DNA of 64,000 bases from NCBI GenBank assembly GCA_019843655.1, contig JACDQD010000002.1:19243154-19307153 (forward strand). Direction: 5' to 3'. Each line of letters opens with the position of its first letter. Position 1 is the first letter of the stretch. Shown piece by piece: positions 51,301 through 64,000 of this stretch. Under the pieces are notes generated by a model, which was not told the DNA's origin, did no database searches, and worked only from the letters and a program-made list of their open reading frames with translations. A program made the position numbers and the translations under genes. The stretch comes from Lethocerus indicus (taxonomy: Eukaryota; Arthropoda; Insecta; Hemiptera; Belostomatidae).

Positions 51301-52587
51301 CGAAACCAGCAGGTTGTGAGGATTATTATCTTCTCTACTTACAACCGAATGAGGTATGTACAGTGAACACCTTAAAGAAGGCTTAGGTAAAGTAAAACCT
51401 GATAAAGTTCCCAGGACGTGACCGGAGGGCAAGTGGAAATGGGCCGGGCCCCCAACGCAGTTGCGGTTGAACTAGGGCAAGGACCAGTTGCTAAAGCACG
51501 CCCACCGCAACTATCAACTTGCTTTCTCTATCGAACACTAAACTTAAATCTAACCCTCCATCCAATTCTCACTCCCGGTAGTATATACAACTATAACGTC
51601 TAACCAATAAAGTCTTAGTTAGTCAAATTTTTATTTAATAATTTATTTAAGCCTCAACAAATGAATGCTTTAAAATCGGAAACAGCCCAAGATCAACCAA
51701 CATTTTTATTCGACACCTTTGTCCCATTGGCGAAAATAAAGCACAAGAAACTCTTTTGCACTTAAGTACAGCCGGTAACGGTACGATAGATAAACACCGA
51801 CCCCTTAAGGGGATAAAAAATAACGATGAAGTTACAAAAATAAACTTCACTTATGCATTTTGCAATACAACTAAATGTATTGTATTTATGGAGAGGCTGC
51901 AATGATTTGGAATACAATCATTCATGAGGTTAAACAGTCCGGTTAAATTAGTTATAAAGAGCGTTCACCTATTTGTGAATAGCTCCATCGATCAACTGGC
52001 CCTAACTCCACGTATAAATATCAATTATATTTAGCACTGGGCTAACGAACTTGGAGATGAGAGGGGCCAGGTAGTTAGGAAAGCGCGAAGCGAGATAAAT
52101 AAGAACGTACCCGGGTGACAGTCTGGTCCAGCTGAACGGAAGTTGGCTAATCTTTCTGACGACACACGGGCACGCAAACAAAAAATAGAAGAAACGTCGC
52201 CCCACTTATCAGATGGCTGCCTGACGCAGCGGCCCTCGCGGCTCTCAAAAACCATACGCTGACAACTCCCAGTAACAAATCATCGGCTTAGTCCGCCATT
52301 AGCCACGGAGTAACGATTAAGATTCTGTCAGGAGGGCAATTTTTCTAACCCACCTCCGGATACGCCAAATATGTTCCTTGATGTATTATTGAAATATATA
52401 TAAATATATAATATCAAAATCGAGTGAAGACAATTACTTTCAAAGAGTACTTCTGAAATTAGCTACTGCGATGGTAATATAACGTCTGCCTGTTTAATTC
52501 AGATAATGTTATTTTATTTTTGTGCTAGTTTTTGGGTAAAAAAAGTACGTTTCATCGATAGTGTTGTATGTGCCTCATTAAACTATG
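42346..52587. other. Long non-coding stretch, probable intron
   Basis: CpG-rich patches at about 42630-43060, 43370-43970, 45420-45640, 48080-48400 and 51400-51500. A run of eleven G lies at 44578-44588. An AT-rich, nearly GC-free block spans about 49700-49840. The window's longest ORF (163 codons, 45470-45961 plus) lies here and has no recognisable domain. Confidence 0.5.
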
Positions 52588-52660
52588 ATAGATCGCTACT
52601 GAAGATGGCGAACCAATCAGAGTGTGCAGGTCCAAGATCGCAAGAATGATATTTCAAACC
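52588..52660 (+). mobile_element. Possible third copy of the GATGGCGAA element
   Basis: The plus strand reads CTACTGAAGATGGCGAACCA (around 52598-52617), followed by GCAAGAATGATATTT. Only the 13-15 base core clearly matches copies A and B; the tail is weak, so this could be coincidence. Confidence 0.28.
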
Positions 52661-55600
52661 CTCGCTGACCATCTACTGCAACGAACGAAGAAGGAAGGGT
52701 ATGGAGAAAAAATTAGACAGAAAAAATAAAACATACATACGAATTCTTACATTTTTATCAAGTAATTATTGTCATACTAAATCCTCATTCCATAGAATAC
52801 TGAGAATGCCTAAAATAAAAGATCAATAATTTAAGAACTAAATACAGGTGCGATAGCCGTAAACTTGTTTTCAGGAGCGTTAATTATTGGAAACATGGCC
52901 GAGATATAGAAGTAGAGCGAGAATGAGGGAAGAGAACCGGTCTAGAGAAAAATAACGAGTATCCCCCGGGCACTGCTTCGGACGGCCTGTTCGCAATTAG
53001 AGCCTCACTTCGCCTTCAACGCCAGGGCGAACAACGACCGAGAACCCACGCTCACGCTAGGAAATGATATTTCCTGACCGAACCCGACACGGTAAAAGAG
53101 GTCGGGGACCATCCTCTATGTGGCAGTTCGCACCACGGTAGTGGTTCAACGACACAATCGTGGGTATACGAATATTCTCAGAGTGGTATTCCCACACGTA
53201 TGACAGCTGGAGTCCTATGCAACACTCCTCGTCATATTATGTTATTTTTTATTAATCGTACCAACGATATTATTACCTCGATTGTCATGATTATTTTGCA
53301 ATTTTCAGAAGCATACTCGACTAATGGGTATTAACAATATTGTACAGTATAATCGAGGGTGGTTCGATTATTATTACACCCCAAAGAAGTTATTTCTCCT
53401 TATCGCCAAAAGCAGTCAGGCAATATACGCCGTATGTTAACGTAAAGCAAAGGCAACCGACACCGCGTAGTAGACTACTTTGTACCACCGAAATAGTAAT
53501 AAATATATTTTGGGATGTAAGATAGAATTCTATTAAACAGAGTTATAGAATGACCAAAAGAGTTGCGAAGTGAATATTCATTCAATCTGAAATATTAGAC
53601 GGATTTATACTCATTTTATTTTTGTAGCATCAATAACAATTTCAGAACACTATAGAATTGCACGGGTAAGAAATCTTTTGGACATCACACAGATTTCTTC
53701 TTCAGATATGAAGAGGTAAGCACGGGAAAGAATTTTTTTCTCCGCGGTACATCGCCGGTTATGAATGAGAAGTTTGAAATTAACGAGCGGGTGACTAGAG
53801 GGCGGCAATAAAGTATGCATGAGATCTCAAGAGGAAACCATCTGAAGTATCTCTGAAACATTTATGTCAGGAGTGCGAGGAGAAATCTTTAGTGCTAAAC
53901 TACTCGAAACCGAATCTCATTTTCAGCCTTTTTGATAAAAAATTCTGTTACAAAGTATGCCGTGGGCACTGTGCTTTCCCGATAATAAGGAGGGGGATAC
54001 AGGCTCAGAACGAGAAAGGAAAGAGAAAAAAATGTGGCTCGCAGTGCAATAATATTACTGAACATGTTTTAAGTAATCAATTGTGACTTATATTTATACA
54101 ATTCAACCAATGTAGAACAAATACTACATATAAACTGTACGTGCAAAATTGGTTGTGAAATAGGACCGTCTTGAATGGGCGATGGTAACGTAAAAAATTA
54201 CACGCGTCATAATTTTATATTTGCCTTGAGAAAAGCATCTGTGGCTCCTTTTTATATTTGAATTTTTTTAACGATGTGACGACACCATTACAGACTTCAT
54301 TATTAGAATCAGATTTATATATAACAAACGTTCGAGACAGTAGGTTATTGGCTGGGCATTGCTTAATGGTGGCAACACGCGCGATTCCGAATGACCCATT
54401 AAAATTCTACATTAAGGAGAGCATAATTAACCCTGCCAGGGACCGGTCCGGGGGGAGGGCAAGAAAGCAGACACTCTTCGACTTTCATACCAACGGCATA
54501 GTGGTTTAATTAATATAAGAAAAAACGCCTAATTTGCCGATAAAATATGTTGCGAGACCCTGATGCAAAAAAAGGCTCCCCGCCCCCCAATAAAAACCTG
54601 ACATTAAGAAGAGATCCGGTCGCATTAACTAGTATTAGTGCTTGAGATTGGAGTTTTCTTTATCCCCTCAGGGATTACTCTCTCCTTATCGCTTCATCAT
54701 TCGAAACCGCCTTCTAGGCGATTGGAGGAAGGAAGACTACGACTATACGTACATAGTAATGTATTGTTTACCTATTTCAAAGGTTTAATTTATACGTGGT
54801 GGATTCATTCCCTATTCAGCTCAGTTTTTAATTACTGGGAATACTCCTACCTATTATTCCGGACAACAACAGTCCGCAATAGTTAAGTCACTGACAACCC
54901 TAATGACATGGCCGATAGTAACCCGGATAATTGAATAGTTTTACAAATTGAATATTCTGTAAATACTGTAACACTGGACGAATACAAATGTGGATAGCAT
55001 AAAATCAATTGTTAATATACAAACAAATATTACTCAATTTATTTTTGCGAGCTATTCATCTATTATTCATTATTGCATACTGGTAAACATTTCTAAACAC
55101 GTACATTAGACAATATGCTTTAAAAATAAAAAGAAATCTTGAATACAGTTTAAAAATTGTATTGTATTTATACTTTTAAAAAGTTAGTATTGTTTGAGAC
55201 CTAGAAAAAGGAATCAAACGAAAACCCGTTTAAATATTAAAGAACTGTTGATAACGATTGAAACTAAATTATTCAGACACGAAAGTGGCCAGGAACGAAA
55301 GACACGCGAAGGGAAAATTGGCGAAAGGCGTTTGAACGACAATAGGGAGGGGGTATCAGCCATTAACACGCTCGCCTTTTGCAAAATTTCACAAAATCAT
55401 ATCTCCGGCTTCCAAGAGAGGGATCCGAGGTACGGCACATTCGCGACGGTCAATAATGCGGCGTCGACACCGTACGAGGGGTCTTAGTCTTTTGCCTCGC
55501 TTTTCCCCTCACCCAGCCAAGATTTCTCATTAAATTACGAAAGGGATAAGATCTAAACCGTCCGCGACACCCGACTCGGAGGCATGAGCCGGCTCCCTAC

Positions 55601-58600
55601 TACCCACCAATTCCCATGGAACGGCTCCGCTCAGATCTTCCCAGCAGATTGCGCATGCGGCCGAAAATCGCCCAGCGAAGGTTAAACATTCCCACGTGTA
55701 TACGATCTTAAGTGATATACCTTAAACCGCGCTTCAAATTTTCGACGAAAAAATATAACAGTATCGAACTAGTGTACTACGTAACGACGATATCACGAAA
55801 TGGTGGCACTGTGATGAAACGGCGTTACAAACTGTGACGACGTGACAATAGATCACAACTTCCACTATATGAATATATCAATAATAATTTATAAGTGTAT
55901 TTTGGAACCAAACTCGGCTTACGGGATCAAGGTGTGGGGATCAACCAAGTCTACATTAAAACTGCTCCTAAATCCTGGCCCAGGTGAGAAGGGGTTAGTA
56001 AGTAAATATGCGACGGTACTTATACATATTTAAAAAATGTACTCTTGAGTGATTAATCAGTTATGTCCAGAGGCCAATCGTTCCACCGATCTATGGAGCG
56101 GGTCCGCCTATCGGAGGGCGATAGCTTAATGAGGAGACTCCGAGAGCCGAGTAATTATCCTTCGATAAGTGGGAAATTCGTCGCCGGCGGTCCAAACTTG
56201 TGCCGGTCACATAACCGAATTTCCGATATCCGTCGGAGGCGGCGTCCGCGATATACCGCCGGAACGTGACCAGCCTCCATGCCATACCCCGGGATAACTC
56301 TTGCGACCTCCCCGGCCACCGCCACCACGGCTAAGACCCCGAACAGAATCGCGATAAAATGAAAAACGCGAAGCGCCGCGCCAAGTCGTTGGCTCGAATT
56401 CCAATAAATTTTCTACATTTATCAGATAGGGCAATCGAATATCTCGGATCCGATAAAGGGATAATGAGCGTGCAGGAAGGGGAATTTCAACAATGGAAAA
56501 CATCCGGAAGTGATTCCAGGAGGAAAACAGCATTCCTAAAACAGGATTTCTACATCTAATATTTAATTTAATCACTTTATAGTTTCTTATAAATAACAAG
56601 GGCGACCTAATTATCGATTGCATGAAATTCAACGTTCGTATAAAAACAGTTTCAACTATAAAATAGCAAATAAAATCTACTTTTGTCAAGACAAATTCTT
56701 ATTTTAATTGAATACAATTCGTTAAACGTTTACTGAACCGGACGTAACGGAACTACTAACTTCCATACAGTAAAGGTGTAAGAACTATCAAACCAATGCC
56801 ATCTTTCATTTCTACGGAAGGTTTTAATCGAAGAGATAAATTATCAAACCCCTAATACAGTCAGAAAATAAAGGGAAATAGCTGCGTTGGGTTTACACAG
56901 CTGCAAATGTGCATTTTTCAAATGTTGTGGTTAATTAAGAATCAGAAAAATGCCACTGTCAGTGCAATTAAGTAAAATGAAGGAGAGTTGACTAGGAAAA
57001 TTCAAATTTAGATTTGAATTATTTTATCAATTAAAGATAGGACAATTTATTACACCTATGGAATTTTATATAGACGTAACTAAATAGTGATTACCATGAA
57101 ATAAAATTGAAAAAAGTATGACTATATTAATATATTGTAATAGTAAAATACTCCTACTGAGAGTGCTGTATATGTTTCAAACATAAACGTTAATGTATGG
57201 AAGAGTAGATTGCATGCCAGGATGTACAAGCTTAACAGTGTGACATCAGTGGTAGCGATAAGGGATTTGAAATTGACTTCATTTCAACAGAAATGAATCA
57301 GACCTGTTAAAAGAACGCTTGAGTAGAAGTGATAAATTATGAAGCACCTAAGATAGGCAACAAATACGAGGAATAAGATGCGAGGGGTTTTCCTTACTAT
57401 CATCTGAGAAAGACAGGAAATAAAGCGTATAAGCTACGTAGTGTTTGCAGCACTGTTTAATCATGCACTCCTTTGAAAACCAATTAAGATAAACTTAAAA
57501 CAACAGGAAATCCCGATGGGACTCATGGAGGTACAAGTGCAACTCGATATTTATGGTTTTTTTCCACCTTAATGGGCGATAGAGTAAAGGATAACTAATT
57601 ATGCTACAAAGAGAATTCCTTTGATCGCTTCGTCAGTAAATCGAGTAAACGCAGTTTCTAAACGGCGGTAAGAAAACCTTCATATTTTGACGGAAAGAAA
57701 GATAATTTATTTTATGATACGCAGAATTTGTCACAGACCAGATGTAGGCGGAGTTACTAACATAACATCAAGAAAGGTTGGGAAGAATTAACTGTGTTCC
57801 ACTAAAATAAATTATTTACTTTATCGTACAATAAGGAAATGACTAGAGTATAATACATAATTTCCGAGTAATTAAGGAATGACATCCTTTTCTCTGATAT
57901 TTAACGTTGGTATACTGATCGCGGGCCCGATAGGGTAGGATTATCGAAAAAGTAGCAAGTATTTCATAGTAAATGATTATAAAGTCCTCAGTAAAGTGGC
58001 TTAGTAATGTGTAATAAACAGGAAGAAATTGTTTTTGTTGAAGTGTTATTGAGAATAGCACACGTCAACACAAACAATCATTACACACCAGATATTATAA
58101 AACGCATAGCACTGACTATGTTTCTTCACATATATGTTATAAGTACATGTTCCGCCATGATTGTCCACAACAGCAAATCTGTATCTAAAGTGGCATGGGA
58201 CCGGGCTGGAGACAGACAGGAAGTTAATAGAAGGGGGCCCGAGCCGTCGAAATGTCGGGTCGGAAGGAGAGGGTAGCGGGAGTAGAAGAAAAGCATGGAG
58301 GGGGGCATTTGGAAACGAGGAATTTATTATAAGGGCGGGGTGCTCGGATATTGGCAGGAGATCGCTCACCAGTTGCCGCCACTGATTTCCACCGTAAACT
58401 TCTCCAATCCAACCGGCATCCTACAATCCTTATGGTCCTTACCTTAAACAATGTGTCCCGTCATTGTCACACAAATTCAATATCACGTATAATCCTCGGT
58501 GGTACGAATCTAAAGCGTGTCAGAGCTACCACCGCGATATTTAGGATGTATAAAATAAAATAAACTCAAGAAAAATGAGTTTCTATCCTGGTTAAGCAAG

Positions 58601-60823
58601 ATTCTAGTTGTATTTAAGCTGTAAAATATCACAATGCGTAATAAAGTAATAAGAACTAGTTACTACAATAACTAGAACCAATTTAATAAAAAATAACTCA
58701 TACGAAATGTTCTTTCTTACTTTTAACCTATCGTGTACCACAAAACATGTATACATGCAATCCTCCTATAAGATCTGACTCATCGCGCTCGCTAGGTGCA
58801 GACCGATTTGAGCTACTTTCTGCTGTTTGAAATATTATTATCGATTATTAGTGTTGTATAGAAATCATTATTTGACACGAAAACGTTCCGAAAACGCGAG
58901 CTTATAAGAAAGTAATCCAATTTAATTTGGCGATAGGAGGAAAATAATATAAAAGATGAAAGGGGTAGAAGGCGCCAACGTGATGGGGCTGCCGACCCGC
59001 CCACTTTCAATTGGGCCCGCGTCGCGCTGTAATTACAAAACCCAATCGCTTGAGAAAAGTGAGCGAATGCAAGCCCGCTAATAACGGGAGGGGACGTCTC
59101 CTTCACCGCTGCAATTAACCCGAGTATGCCAGCCCAACCCGTCCCCGTTACGACGTCTTCTATTCCGGTCCCAGCCGATGGCTCTGCCTCAACGGCCTCG
59201 TTCGACCGCATTCCTATCGGCCGGCTATCCCATCCCGGAGACGTTCATTGGATTCGTTTGGACGTAAACTGCAAAATCTTAATATCCAGAGATGTTCCAC
59301 TCTTACATCTTCCACTCCGCATTGTTTTCGTCCCCGTGTTTGGCTTAAGGTCAGGAACCTCAACGCGACCGATGGCGTTATTATCCAAAACGCAGATGGC
59401 CATCTTGTTATTTCCGAGGGAGGTGGTCATATACAGAAGTTTATATTTCGTGCACGAGAAAACACTATTACTCACTTTTTGTTCGTTCTTCAATAACGTT
59501 TTTAAATAAAAACAGGAAACGTATATCAACGTTATTGTTAAAATTAATTACCGAACGGGGAAAAATACACAAGCGCATAGGAGAAAGAAAACCTCAGCCG
59601 GTGGTAGGAGTACAGAATTGTATACACAACAGGAGTCCTATTTGAAAGCTTCTATTTGAGCTTTGTAAGAAAGTAGAATTACTTTTTGGCTACAATTTCT
59701 AACTTTTGCGTTACATAACGTTCCACAAAACCTGTAACATTTATATAGATGTCGCCTTATTCTATCTGCACTAGATCGTATTACATAATCTTATAGGAGG
59801 GACAAATCCATTCAAAAGGAATGTTCTGACCAGTGAAACTAGTAGTGCAGCGAGTGAAGTGAGGTTACAATAGAAGGCTAATCAAATAAATTATGGTAAT
59901 TCCTAGTCCTTAATTACTACTGCTTTAGTACAAAACTTTCATTTTTATTAGAAACTCATTAAAAAATTAAAAGCATTTTTAGAAAATTGAATGCGACTGG
60001 TTTTAATTCATTGCATTTTTCGGTCTTTTTAAACCATCCACGTTTTTTTCCACAAGTCAGCTCAACCTGTAATACAGACTCATACTGGATTAAACTAAAT
60101 TGGCCACGAAGCCTTATAATAACATGCGAGCACATAATACGGACTGCAGTGTGACTCGCATTAGAGTCCCGTAATGGCACGGGAGAGAGAAGTCGAAACT
60201 CACTGAATAAGTAATAGGATACGATTGAATCATTTGAGCGTATCGAATTTTAATCAATTTACATTGCAATGACCTTTCGGTGTTATCCGGAGGGGGGGGG
60301 GTGGCTCTCGCGCATCCAAATGTGCCGAGGATAGGTTTGTAATATTAAGTCGGTGGGGGACGAATGTTACTTGAGTCCCCACGGCAATAATTTAAGACCC
60401 GTAATTGCGAGATGTCTCCCTTCGCCACGCCAAATGTTAGGGGTCACGGCTGTCTTCATCCGCTCGAACGCATCTATCTCTTATCCTTTAATCGCCTAGA
60501 ATGATCACTGAATCAGAATTTTGAAGGTAATTAAAAAAATGATTACCAACAATTAGAAAACAAGGAGGGGTGTAATACTTCCGCTTTTCTCGGCCCATTT
60601 CGGTAAACTAAATAACTTCCTTCATTAAAAACCTACGACTTATTTCTAACAAAGATCCGGTAAAAATCAGTGATGACGTCACTGAGCAATATAAAAAAGG
60701 TTATAACCGAAATATAGCCTGAAGAAATAAGGCAACATTTAAATGTTTCACCTGAAATCTTTAATGAGGCGCTGAAATTGCTGGTACTTAGGCGTCCGGC
60801 GGTTAACCACAAAATATTGATTC
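52661..60823. other. Long non-coding stretch
   Basis: CpG-rich patches at about 52950-53110, 55230-55680, 56080-56500, 58190-58400 and 58950-59250. The 56.1-56.5 kb and 59.0-59.5 kb patches have long ORFs on both strands. A run of ten G lies at 60292-60301. No supported exon, RNA gene or element. Confidence 0.5.
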
Positions 60824-60993
60824 ATTGAGGTCTATAACCTCCAGAGTGGTTTGATTGAGCGTGGCTCGTTTAATTCAAACCTCACGGGGGAGAAGAATTC
60901 CCTCCCCCTCGATGTTAAAGCCCTTAGAAAATTTGCCGAATTAAACAAACCACTCTTGATCTATAACCGAAGAATACCTCTGCAGACCTCAAT
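60824..60993 (+). repeat. Nested inverted repeat
   Basis: ATTGAGGTCT (60824-60833) has its reverse complement at 60984-60993, and AGAGTGGTTTG (60843-60853) has its reverse complement at 60946-60956, in correctly nested order. The arms enclose about 92 bases. The inner spacers differ (9 and 27 bases). The two matches together are unlikely by chance and suggest a decayed foldback element or a structured transcript. Confidence 0.6.
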
Positions 60994-63479
60994 AGACTTC
61001 ATCGGAAGAGAACAAGGTCAATTTCTATGCGCCCGGAGGAACAGACAAAACATTTCTGATGAGCTTACTTACTCCTTACTTAAGTTGGATTGCTAAATTA
61101 GGTGGCACTTGCATAATTTGATCTTACAACCGCTCTTATGAATCTTTATTATATTATAATAAATTGCGGTTTCATTATATATTCTGGACAATAGATGTAC
61201 ATTTCAATTAGTAAAACCTTTGTTGTTATGATTCTCTTCCTACTCAACCTAACCAATCCTTCCTTCACATACAGCCCGAACAACCTTGTTCACCTAAAGC
61301 ACACCCACATATGAATAGTATAGGATGAATAGTATATATTAATTTAATTATTTTTATCTCATCACGTCAGTAATATTTGTAATTATTGTATCACAACTTT
61401 TACTTATATTAATTTAAAATAAATTATTAATAATTTATTATTTAATATTTTTATTTATATTTACTATTATTAATATTAATATTTAATTCATTTCCAGTTG
61501 CTGAAAAGTTCGTTGAAAATAATAGATGCCCAGATGGTAATACCGGCGTATATAACAATTTTCCAGGCAAAAAACCAATTAAAGATAAACTGAATTTTAA
61601 TTAAAAAATTAATCTAAAATTAAGAACAAAGTAAAGCAGTCTTAACGGAGTCCCCGGGGACGTCCGATAATTGGATTTGTGATTTTGAGTGGCGTCCTCC
61701 CTGTATTTGACGCAACCGCTACCCAGGTAGAATGTTTTCTAACGTAGACATCAAATTTATGGTATTATTTTACAGAAACGATAAAGTATTACCAAGAATT
61801 TACGATATTCACCATTTGAAAACAATTTATGTTATACGTAAACCCAGCATCATTATTAGAAATTATATTATCTTATTCGATAAAGGAGAAGTGGGAAAAA
61901 AGTAAAGAAAAAGGGGAAAACAAAGCAAATGGATTCCGATAATAAAATTAGGGACGCTAAATTGAATGTCTAAGAGAGGAGGTTGGAGTCTTAAAGGGGG
62001 GAAAGCGTGGCCGGGAATATTTATAAATTCGACACGAGCGGTACTAGATGGAGGCCCGAGCCTCGACACGAGGCAGGCACCTGTGTAACGCCGAACAGAC
62101 CTAAGAAACGGCATACGTGAATCGGAAATATATTGAGAATCACAGAGGGCACCAGATAATACATATTTATATTCAGGAACGGGAGAACACTAGTACGAAT
62201 ATAGAATTTGCCGAGGGGACAGTTCTTCCGGGTATAATTTTCAATAGCACCACAGCTAACGTCCAGAAATATCAACACCTGCAAGAAGAATAAGTAAAAA
62301 TGCTCTTCTTGCCTTACAACAATAGTAAAACTACAGTGTTTGTTTAATCGTGAGTTGAGAGTAATAATAAATTGGATCAACGGATGTTTTGGGGGCTTGC
62401 CTCCACATCCTTAATAAAGCACGAGCTACCGATTCATATTTTCCAATCAATTATTTTTCAATTAATCCATCACCACCGATTAAATTACTCTGAAACTACA
62501 GTTTACACCATCCTAGGACATCTGACACGCGCTGAAGCTTCAGAGCGCTTCAGAGGAATTTAAAGTTGGAGAAATCAAATTCGAATTTTAATACGCAGAG
62601 AACTATGAAATTTATTTACATACACGGCTACACAATTCACTCCTCAACCATAAATTATTATTCTTGGTCTTGTAGCAATTTTTAATTTCGGAATTATACC
62701 GCCGACAATTTACAAGGACAAATTCCTGTGTGTCAAATTTACGGTTTCGCAATCCAAACACGCGACTGTGTAGAATGTTTTAAGACACACAAAGCGTTAA
62801 TAACCCGCTATCAAATAATAAATACTTAACTGCATACTCAAATGACTATCTCGCGAAAGCAAACAAACAGTTGACCTTAATTAGCCAGAGCGTGGAGGAA
62901 ATTCTTGCTTGAAACCTAATACCGGGATAGCATTCTCCATGTGTACTATTAACATGAAGTTGGGTAACACTATACCTTTCTAAATGACTAAAACTACGAA
63001 GCTGCAATGGGACCAATTCCGGCAACATTTAATTGCCAATTAGTGGCCACGTACAATATTGAACGTCGTAAAACATTTCTTTTGAAATTTCTATCTTCTG
63101 TATGAATTTACTTTCAAGCCCATTGTAAAGTCATCTCACCCATTTTTCTGTTTCCAGTTCTCAAACGCCGATAAAATATTGCAATGATAGATCGTCGTAG
63201 CCTTAACGAATCTATATTTATCAGGCCCCTCTCAGTAACTAATTTAGACTAATTCCGTCCTCAAGGTTTCATCCAAGCTCAACGTCCCGAAAACTTTTCT
63301 CTTTTCCCATCATTAGGGACGCCGACTGGCACTAACTCAGCGAGCCGGAACCCATAACGTCACGGAGAGTGACCGACCGAGAACCGGTTAAAACGAGGTT
63401 AATTTTTTATATATTATAAAAAATTATTATTTAAATTCAAGCTAGAGTTTCAATGAACCGAAATAATATTCCAAATTTT
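60994..63479. other. Non-coding stretch before the right-edge duplication
   Basis: Contains a very AT-rich block (about 61330-61490) ending in TTCATTTCCAG, which resembles a splice acceptor but is followed by no coding frame. A 14-bp near-duplicate ATGAATAGTATAGG/ATGAATAGTATATA lies at 61311-61338. Otherwise nothing recognisable. Confidence 0.5.
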
Positions 63480-64000
63480 TGATCGGAGAATAAGAAGGGG
63501 GAAAAGTCCTACTTTCAAATATTCACGGAGTGGACTGAGAAGGAAAGAAATGCAGAGAACTTTTCTCCATTATTCTCGAGAAACGCATGATTTCAAATAA
63601 GACGGAGGTGAATGCTCATAGAAATAAGGACATGCAGTTAGGCCAGGTCATTAATAGACGTGTACCGCAAATCCTTTTGGATTATTGCCCGGTAACTGGC
63701 ACGCTTTGTTCTTCAATCTTCAAGTTTCGGAAGAGCGCGGAGTAGGGCACGTTGGAAACTGTTAACCAAATTTCAAATTAAAGAATATGCAAGGGGGAAA
63801 AGCCTATTTTAAAGTATTCACGGAGAAGTCCGAGAAGACAAGACCAAACTGTTCTCCATTATTCTGCTAATAACACATCATTTTGTAAGCTTCAGGAAGT
63901 GAATACCCATCGAAATAAGGATATGCAGTTATGCCAGCTCATTAATGAACGCGTAGCGCAAATGAGTATCCTTATTTATTTTGAAATCTTCGGAACGACT
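63480..64000 (+). repeat. Diverged tandem duplication, period about 295 bp, running off the window edge
   Basis: A segment of about 190 bases (63491-63674) recurs about 291-295 bases later (63790-63967). Shared words include GGGGGAAAAG, ATTCACGGAG, TTCTCCATTATTCT and ATGCAGTTA; the units differ at roughly a quarter of positions. Both read an open EVN(A/T)HRNKDMQL-type peptide in one frame, so a decayed coding repeat is possible. The second unit reaches the window's right edge and more copies may follow. Confidence 0.8.

Noticed and set aside
56207..56689. 160-codon ORF, minus strand
   Set aside because: Spans an AT-rich to CpG-rich boundary, with the Gly/Arg-rich end produced by composition. 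No domain seen, and another ORF is open on the opposite strand.
58813..59529. Overlapping 132-, 127- and 94-codon ORFs on both strands
   Set aside because: Several overlapping frames on both strands point to composition. Neither strand gives a recognisable protein.
61470..61560. Acceptor-like TTCATTTCCAG after an AT-rich tract, plus strand
   Set aside because: No coding frame of interest follows.

Overview
The window looks like eukaryotic, very probably insect, chromosomal DNA. It is AT-rich, has no operon-like gene packing, no rRNA and no CRISPR array. It carries long microsatellites, tRNA-derived SINE-like fragments and at least one degraded non-LTR retrotransposon, and its only convincing coding segment is a spliced exon. 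The insect order cannot be fixed from the sequence. The combination of small AT-rich and CpG-rich patches, TTAA-flanked terminal sequences and arthropod-type retroelement tails fits an insect well.

The one gene I can support lies on the minus strand. Positions 39081 down to 38929 form a 153-bp internal exon with a strong acceptor and donor, and it encodes the N-terminal 'CCT-x-EME' region of a glypican, a GPI-anchored heparan sulfate proteoglycan of the Dally/Dlp class. I recognise no other exon. The simplest reading is that most or all of the window is intron of this glypican gene, with about 25 kb upstream of the exon (right side) and up to about 38.9 kb downstream (left side). Other genes or small exons could be hidden in the rest.

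Layout. 1-21400 is non-coding, alternating AT-rich DNA with CpG-rich patches. It holds a 54-base poly-C run, (GGA)n, (TTAA)n, a 64-bp (TC)n, two SINE-like fragments, two piggyBac-like termini, a perfect 67-bp tandem duplication and a (CA)26 tract. 22298-22700 is a dead non-LTR retrotransposon whose conserved C-terminal blocks now sit in three successive frames. 22700-38900 is intron-like DNA with one copy of a shared GATGGCGAA-type repeat core, weak hAT-like and tRNA-like pieces, and a hairpin-rich stretch next to the exon. 38929-39081 is the glypican exon. 39082-64000 is again intron-like, with a CpG-rich candidate enhancer at 39560-39940, another SINE-like copy, two more copies of the GATGGCGAA core, a nested inverted repeat near 60.9 kb and a diverged 295-bp tandem duplication that runs off the right edge.

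No undescribed multi-gene system is visible. Most short open reading frames look like chance ORFs concentrated in the CpG-rich patches, where stop codons are rarer; the longest (163 and 160 codons) have no recognisable domain and are listed as rejected.
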